Part shown: positions 4,656 to 7,991 of the stretch, in pieces
Position numbering within the stretch: position 1 is the first letter of the stretch
How the letters are laid out: each line of letters opens with the position of its first letter
Program-made: the position numbers and the translations under genes
Notes under the pieces: generated by a model
What the model saw: the letters and a program-made list of their open reading frames with translations, nothing else
Told to the model about the DNA's origin: nothing
Database searches by the model: none
Origin: a bacterium
GTDB taxonomy: Bacteria > Patescibacteriota > Saccharimonadia > Saccharimonadales > UBA4665
Direction of reading: 5' to 3'
DNA: 7,991 nucleotides
NCBI GenBank assembly: GCA_029549845.1
Contig: JAKPIL010000200.1
Coordinates: 1-7,991 of the forward strand

Positions 4656-5170
4656 GGTCGATTGTGCTGGGTGGTGGGTGTTTTTGGTGTACGGAGGCGG
4701 TATTCCAGCGGGTGGAGGGTGTTACGCGGGTGGTGCCGGGCTATGCGGGCGGAGACGTGCCGGACCCTACGTATGAGCAAGTGTGCGGCGGCAAAACTGG
4801 TCATGCCGAAGTAGTTAGGGTGGAATACGACGATGCAAAAATTACGCTGGAGCGGCTGCTGCATATCTTCTTCGCCACCCACGACCCGACAACCCTAAAC
4901 CGCCAGGGTGCAGACGAGGGTACGCAGTATCGGTCGGCTATTTTTTATAGCGATGAGGCAGATGCGGTGAAAGCCCAATCTGTTATTAGTGCACTCCGGG
5001 GTGAAGCCGGAGCTCCCATAGTCACGCAGGTTGTCCCGCTTGGGACATTTTATGAGGCCGAGGCGTACCATCACAATTATTTCGAACAGCACCCAGAGCA
5101 GGCGTACTGCCAGATGGTTATAAACCCAAAGCTCGATAAGCTCCGCGCCTATCTCAGGCAAACTCGGTAG
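4652..5170 (+). CDS. msrA: Peptide methionine-(S)-S-oxide reductase
   Basis: MsrA reduces the S-epimer of methionine sulfoxide in proteins and free Met, using thioredoxin-type electrons. The 172-residue sequence has the catalytic motif GGCFWCTE with nucleophile C10 and a second Cys at C13. It also has PGYAGG (29-34), GHAEVVRVEYD, the signature DPTTLNRQGADEGTQYRSAIFY, and AEAYHHNYF near the C-terminus. C153 in the AYCQMVI tail is positioned like the recycling Cys of many MsrAs. All key residues are present. There is no signal peptide, so it acts in the cytoplasm. It starts at GTG 4652, overlapping the transporter stop (GTGA), with AGAGGG about 9 nt upstream. No msrB is visible in the window. 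In a host-associated organism it would repair oxidant damage; its place behind transporters and a deacylase suggests a protein-quality set. Confidence 0.95.
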   Translation: MRSIVLGGGCFWCTEAVFQRVEGVTRVVPGYAGGDVPDPTYEQVCGGKTGHAEVVRVEYDDAKITLERLLHIFFATHDPTTLNRQGADEGTQYRSAIFYSDEADAVKAQSVISALRGEAGAPIVTQVVPLGTFYEAEAYHHNYFEQHPEQAYCQMVINPKLDKLRAYLRQTR

Positions 5171-5172
5171 CG

Positions 5173-5195
5173 TATACTGGTAGGAAAGGGAGGTG
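5173..5195 (+). promoter_or_regulatory. Candidate internal -10 and strong ribosome binding site for the DUF427 gene
   Basis: TATACT (5173-5178) lies just after the msrA stop, with a predicted start near 5185. GGGAGGTG (5188-5195) follows. Its core GGAGG (5189-5193) sits 5 nt before ATG 5199 and decides that start over the in-frame GTG at 5193, which is inside the Shine-Dalgarno. This gives a short leadered mRNA for the last two operon genes. Confidence 0.5.
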
Positions 5196-5198
5196 AGT

Positions 5199-5501
5199 AT
5201 GCAGGCAGTATGGAACGGAACGGTGATAGCTGAGGCGGCAAAAGACGACCTAATATACATAGAAGGGAACTGGTATTTCCCGCCGGCAAGCGTTACATTT
5301 GACCTACTCGAAAAGAGCCCAACGCCCTACACGTGCCCCTGGAAGGGCGAGTGCCAGTACTACCACGTAGCCGTAGGCGGACAGAAAAACGAAGACGCTG
5401 CCTGGAGCTACCCAGAGCCAAAACCGAGCGCTATCGAACGCGTACACAAAGACTTTAGCGGATACGTTGCCTTTTGGCGCGGCGTAGAGGTAGCGGAATG
5501 A
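5199..5501 (+). CDS. DUF427 family protein
   Basis: The 100-residue protein matches DUF427 (Pfam PF04248) from end to end. It begins with an A-x-WNG-x-x-IAEA strand, then IYIEGNWYFPPASV (about 19-32), the central TCPWKGECQYYHV (about 43-55), AAWSYPEPKPSA, and the closing SGYVAFWRGVEV. The family folds as a small beta barrel and its biochemical role is not established, so none is assigned. The CPWKG motif with its invariant Cys and Trp is intact. There is no signal peptide. ATG 5199 is chosen for its excellent ribosome binding site; a GTG two codons earlier lies within that site. Its stop overlaps the start of the decarboxylase gene (ATGA, 5498-5501), so the two are translationally linked and probably functionally associated. 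Confidence 0.92.
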   Translation: MQAVWNGTVIAEAAKDDLIYIEGNWYFPPASVTFDLLEKSPTPYTCPWKGECQYYHVAVGGQKNEDAAWSYPEPKPSAIERVHKDFSGYVAFWRGVEVAE

Positions 5502-6664
5502 CGCAGTGGAATGAGCAGCAGCTTCGTGATATTGCGCGGGAGCAGGGGACGCCGTGCTTTGTGTATTCACGGGATGTACTTGCAGAACGAGCACATATAT
5601 TGCTCAATCTTGAGTTGCCGTTTGGGCTTATTAACAGATACGCTGTAAAAGCGAACAACCATCCAGAGGTGATTCGGCTGTTCCACGAGGCTGGGCTAGA
5701 GTTTGACGCGAGCTCTGGGTATGAGGCGCAGGAGCTCCTGGAACAGGGCGTCCCGGGTGAGAAAATTAGTCTGTCGAGCCAGCAGCCGGCGCACAATCTG
5801 ACTGAGCTATTAGCGCAGGGTGTTCAGTATGTTGCGACCTCGCTTCACCAGCTTGAGTTGTTCCTTGCGGCCGAAAACCACCCGAGTACTGTTGGGCTTC
5901 GGGTGAACCCGGGGATTGGGGCGGGGCACAATAACCGCACGACTACGGGTGGGGCAAATAGCAGCTTTGGGCTGTGGCAGGCGTACGTGCCGCAAGCCCT
6001 AGAAATCGTCGCTGCACATGGAGTGAGCATTGACCGGCTGCATATACACATCGGCTCTGGTGCGGACCCGAGTATGTGGGGAAAAATGATGGAAACAGCA
6101 CTCGAGATAGTCGAAGCCATGCCCGATGTGACAAGTCTGGACATGGGCGGCGGGTATAAAATTCACCGTTACGGCGATGAACGCGAGACGGATATGCAGG
6201 CAGTCGGGGTGAAATTTGGCCAACTTTTACAGGGGTACGCAGAAAAAACGGGGCGAAAACTACGGCTCGAGATTGAGCCCGGCACGTGGCTCGTTGGCCA
6301 TGCGGGTGTGCTGCTCGCCAGCGTTGTGGATGTGGTCGATACGGGTGCTGATGGGCACACCTTTTTACGGCTCAATACTGGCATGAATGACTTCGCGCGC
6401 CCTGGTATGTACGGTGCCCAGCACCGGTTGGCTGTGCTGAATGACAGCACCGAAACCAGCGAGTACGTCGTAGTGGGGCACAACTGCGAAACGGGCGACA
6501 TACTCACGCCAGCACCCGGCGACCCAGAGGGCATAGAATCGCGCGAGTTGCGCAGGGCAAACATTGGCGATGTGGTCGCCATATACGACACGGGTGCGTA
6601 CTGTCGCAGTATGTCGCACAAAGGGTACAATGGTTACCCGAACGCACAAGAAATTTTTATCTAA
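5498..6664 (+). CDS. lysA: PLP-dependent decarboxylase, diaminopimelate decarboxylase-like
   Basis: This 388-residue fold-type III (alanine racemase-like) decarboxylase resembles LysA, which converts meso-diaminopimelate to lysine and CO2. Motifs in order: RYAVKAN with the PLP-binding K51; FDASSGYE (69-76); HIHIGSG (182-188); the phosphate-binding GGGY (217-220); EPGT (260-263); the dimer-active-site CETGD with C330; and DTGAYCRSMSHKGYN (364-378), the GAY motif. EPGT replaces the EPGR of classical LysA, and HIGSG with DPSMW differs from the usual HIGSQ. It therefore belongs to a divergent branch, and substrate specificity is uncertain. Carboxynorspermidine, ornithine or another amino acid are alternatives. 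No other dap gene is visible here. ATG 5498 overlaps the DUF427 stop and has TAGAGGT upstream; an earlier in-frame start would only add an Arg-rich stub. Last gene of the operon, followed by a terminator. Confidence 0.85.
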   Translation: MTQWNEQQLRDIAREQGTPCFVYSRDVLAERAHILLNLELPFGLINRYAVKANNHPEVIRLFHEAGLEFDASSGYEAQELLEQGVPGEKISLSSQQPAHNLTELLAQGVQYVATSLHQLELFLAAENHPSTVGLRVNPGIGAGHNNRTTTGGANSSFGLWQAYVPQALEIVAAHGVSIDRLHIHIGSGADPSMWGKMMETALEIVEAMPDVTSLDMGGGYKIHRYGDERETDMQAVGVKFGQLLQGYAEKTGRKLRLEIEPGTWLVGHAGVLLASVVDVVDTGADGHTFLRLNTGMNDFARPGMYGAQHRLAVLNDSTETSEYVVVGHNCETGDILTPAPGDPEGIESRELRRANIGDVVAIYDTGAYCRSMSHKGYNGYPNAQEIFI

Positions 6665-6676
6665 TTAGTTATATAA

Positions 6677-6709
6677 AAAAGGACGCCCGAAAGACGTCCT
6701 TTTGCTTTT
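6677..6709 (+). terminator. Rho-independent, probably bidirectional terminator
   Basis: AAAAGGACG (6677-6685) pairs perfectly with CGTCCTTTT (6695-6703) around a 9-nt loop. The run TTTTGCTTTT follows on the plus strand, and the A-run at 6675-6680 supplies a U-tract for the minus strand. It lies 12 bp after the decarboxylase stop and 8 bp before the end of the convergent EF-hand gene, so it can serve both. Confidence 0.88.
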
Positions 6710-6717
6710 GCGCGCGG

Positions 6718-6948
6718 CTATTTAAATAGCTTGTCTTTGAGCCCGCCCAGCAAGCCCCCAACATCTCCCTTGATGTCTTTGAGATCGCTGAGATCAAGCT
6801 TGCCATCGTCGTTCAGGTCGGCTTTTGACTTGAGCTGTTCAATGATTTCGTCGTGCTCACCACCTTTTAGCGCCTCTAGGTCGTCTTTTGAAATTTTGCC
6901 GTCACCATTCGTATCAGCCTTTGCTTTGATATCGTCAAGTATACTCAT
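6718..6948 (-). CDS. Small two-loop EF-hand/dockerin-like calcium-binding protein
   Basis: This 76-residue acidic protein is built of two calcium-loop repeats of the form K-A-D-x-N-x-D-G-K-x-(S/D)-x-x-D-L. Loop 1 is residues 12-23 (ligands D12, N14, D16, S20, D23) and loop 2 is 44-55 (D44, N46, D48, D52, D55). Both have Asp, not the usual Glu, at position 12, as in dockerin loops. Each loop is followed by a short helix (DLEALKGG, DLKDIKGD), and a Gly-rich amphipathic tail (GLLGGLKDKLFK) ends the protein. There is no signal peptide, so it appears cytoplasmic, which makes cellulosome-style docking unlikely. A calcium sensor or buffer is the simple reading. A strong ribosome binding site AAGGAG (6955-6960) lies 6 nt from the ATG, and a minus-strand TACAAT at 6976-6981 is the likely -10. 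It is divergent from the RND transporter gene. Confidence 0.88.
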   Translation of the reverse strand: MSILDDIKAKADTNGDGKISKDDLEALKGGEHDEIIEQLKSKADLNDDGKLDLSDLKDIKGDVGGLLGGLKDKLFK

Positions 6949-6975
6949 ACATTTCTCCTTATGCTTACAGGCCTA

Positions 6976-6981
6976 ATTGTA
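6976..6981 (-). promoter_or_regulatory. Candidate -10 of the EF-hand gene
   Basis: On the minus strand the sequence reads TACAAT, with a predicted start near 6969. This gives a leader of about 20 nt containing the AAGGAG ribosome binding site. No good -35 is seen. Confidence 0.5.
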
Positions 6982-7034
6982 CGCTACTTTATGGGGCTCG
7001 GCCGTATGATTTCGTGCAGTAATTAAGATAATTT

Positions 7035-7064
7035 TGCTACAATGTAGGGTAGAAACATAAGGAG
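7035..7064 (+). promoter_or_regulatory. Candidate extended -10 and ribosome binding site of the RND gene
   Basis: TGC-TACAAT (7035-7043) is an extended -10 with a predicted start near 7050. AAGGAG (7059-7064) lies 7 nt before ATG 7072. The same TACAAT plus AAGGAG pairing serves the divergent EF-hand gene across the shared 123-bp gap. No -35 is convincing. Confidence 0.6.
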
Positions 7065-7071
7065 AACATTC

Positions 7072-7991
7072 ATGACTAAGGCCAACGCCGCTTTGCAGAA
7101 GGGTGCAAAAAAACCGAAAGAAAATCTACGGTTTTTGCAACGATTTGCGCTCTATTTTTATAATCGACAGCGGCTAACTGCCTTGCTCGCGCTGGTGATA
7201 GCAGGGTTTGGCGTGCTAAGTTACACCACGCTGCTAAAACGAGAGGGTTTTCCTTCCATCAGTATCCCGTATGCGATTGGCCAGGCGACGTATTTTGTGA
7301 ATGATGCCGACAAAGTTGACCGCGAGCTTGCAAAGCCGGTCAGCGAATACCTCATGAAACAACCTGGGGTCAAAATGGTGCAAACGAGCAGCCTGAGCAA
7401 CTTTGCGACGGTCGTCGTGCAGTATGAAGAAAAGACCGATGCAGCCAGTCGTAGCCAAGAGCTTCAGCGAGCAATGGCGGCACAGGGTGTTACTCCCGGC
7501 GGTAGCGAACTAAAGTTTGAGGCAGCTCACTTTGGCTTTACTGAGCGTGGTGACGATGCTGTCATGTCGTTTTTCTCGACAAAGGACTCTAACCTACCTG
7601 AGTCAGAGCTTGTTGCCGCTGCCACGAAAGCAACAGCATTTATAAAAGACCAAAATATGAGTCTCATCAAAGACGTGTCTGTCATTAGCCCAATTGAGCA
7701 AGCCAAAAACCCACTGACCGGCGAGGTCCAGAACGTACAAAGTCACTTTGAACGGTTTGGTGAGCGCGTGGATGGCGCTACGAAGTTTTATAGCTCCATT
7801 CCCATTGGGGGAACTATCGTCAAGGGTGGAGACGTCGTGGAGTTTGGCGACCAGCTACAGGCGGCTGTCGATGCATACAACCAGAGCAGCGAAGCTGAAG
7901 GCTATGGTATGCGGGTGAGCGCGAGCTTTGCCCCGAGTATTCGACAGCAAATTAGTGAGCTGCAAAAAACCTTATTGGAGGGGCTGCTGGC
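7072..7991 (+). CDS. RND-family (AcrB-type) transporter, N-terminal part
   Basis: The frame from ATG 7072 stays open to the window edge, giving 306 residues with no stop, so the gene continues to the right. A basic cytoplasmic N-terminus (residues 1-34) precedes one membrane helix at about 35-53. Next comes KREGFPSISIPYAIGQATYFV, the position of the family's E-x-P-x-I-x-x-P entry into the extracytoplasmic porter domain, and then ADKVDRELAKPVSEYLMKQPGVKMVQTSS, matching the A-x-x-V-E-x-x-V-x-x-P-I-E-x-x-L-x-G-V-x-x-V-x-S pattern of AcrB-like pumps. The large porter domain runs to about 290. The last visible residues (ISELQKTLLEGLL) look like the entry to the second membrane helix. Such proton-driven pumps export drugs, lipids or other hydrophobic compounds. 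The usual YPGA is replaced by a shorter VNDAD, so the porter domain is divergent. Substrate unknown. A full-length member would be roughly 1000 residues. Confidence 0.82.
   Translation, partial: MTKANAALQKGAKKPKENLRFLQRFALYFYNRQRLTALLALVIAGFGVLSYTTLLKREGFPSISIPYAIGQATYFVNDADKVDRELAKPVSEYLMKQPGVKMVQTSSLSNFATVVVQYEEKTDAASRSQELQRAMAAQGVTPGGSELKFEAAHFGFTERGDDAVMSFFSTKDSNLPESELVAAATKATAFIKDQNMSLIKDVSVISPIEQAKNPLTGEVQNVQSHFERFGERVDGATKFYSSIPIGGTIVKGGDVVEFGDQLQAAVDAYNQSSEAEGYGMRVSASFAPSIRQQISELQKTLLEGLL

Noticed and set aside
4112..4882. 256-codon minus-strand open frame
   Set aside because: Antisense to the EamA transporter and msrA; its Thr/Ala/Ser-rich translation is the complement of membrane-protein codons.
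5193..5198. GTG 5193 as the DUF427 start
   Set aside because: This GTG lies inside the Shine-Dalgarno. ATG 5199 has ideal spacing.
6169..6630. Long minus-strand open frame inside the decarboxylase gene
   Set aside because: Shadow of a well-supported enzyme gene; its Pro/Ser-rich translation has no start signal.
6731..6976. 81-codon plus-strand Ser-rich frame over the EF-hand gene
   Set aside because: It is the antisense of Asp/Lys/Gly-rich calcium loops. The minus-strand gene has an excellent ribosome binding site and clear EF-hand loops.
1..7991. CRISPR array, tRNA/rRNA genes, transposase or integrase, riboswitch
   Set aside because: I found no regularly spaced repeats, tRNA-like cloverleaf, rRNA signature, mobile-element protein motif or long structured leader on either strand.

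Overview
The window reads as a compact bacterial chromosome segment. The best guess is Candidatus Saccharibacteria (TM7) or a close Patescibacteria relative. This rests on several things together: very short intergenic gaps, chains of genes joined by 4-bp start/stop overlaps, TGA used as a normal stop (which argues against the recoded Gracilibacteria/Absconditabacteria), no sign of biosynthetic operons, and gene families I associate with that group. There is no marker gene, so the assignment is an inference. No rRNA, tRNA, CRISPR array, transposase or phage gene is visible.

Layout. (1) 1-1000, housekeeping genes on +: the tail of an unidentified gene, RNase HI (rnhA), and a TfoX N-terminal-domain protein. 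Between the last two sits a 119-bp imperfect inverted repeat (532-650). (2) 1009-2402, an accessory-looking and more A/T-rich patch: a REP-like short hairpin, then an AbrB/MazE-type antitoxin overlapping a Doc-type Fic toxin, with a dyad-rich operator candidate over the promoter. A 191-aa protein of unknown function follows. (3) 2407-2692, an 82-aa unknown protein on -, tail-to-tail with the 191-aa gene and divergently promoted from the next operon. (4) 2693-6664, a tightly packed + strand operon: YbaK/ProX-type aminoacyl-tRNA deacylase, a 7-TM protein with apparent internal duplication, an EamA/DMT transporter, MsrA, a DUF427 protein and a LysA-like PLP decarboxylase. It ends in a strong, probably bidirectional terminator (6677-6709). 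(5) 6718-6948, a tiny two-loop EF-hand/dockerin-like calcium-binding protein on -, divergent from (6) an AcrB-type RND transporter on + (7072 onward) that runs off the right edge.

Functionally, the large operon combines translation quality control, two small-molecule transporters, methionine sulfoxide repair and an amino-acid decarboxylase. In an auxotrophic, host-dependent cell this could be an amino-acid scavenging and protein-repair set, but that link is inference.

The most striking cross-cutting signal is promoter architecture. At least five genes (rnhA, antitoxin, the 82-aa gene, the deacylase and the 7-TM gene) have a -10-like hexamer ending exactly 6 or 7 nt before the start codon and no Shine-Dalgarno sequence, which predicts leaderless mRNAs. 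Other genes (DUF427, EF-hand, RND) have a -10 followed by a leader of about 14-22 nt with a strong Shine-Dalgarno. The two initiation modes appear to coexist.
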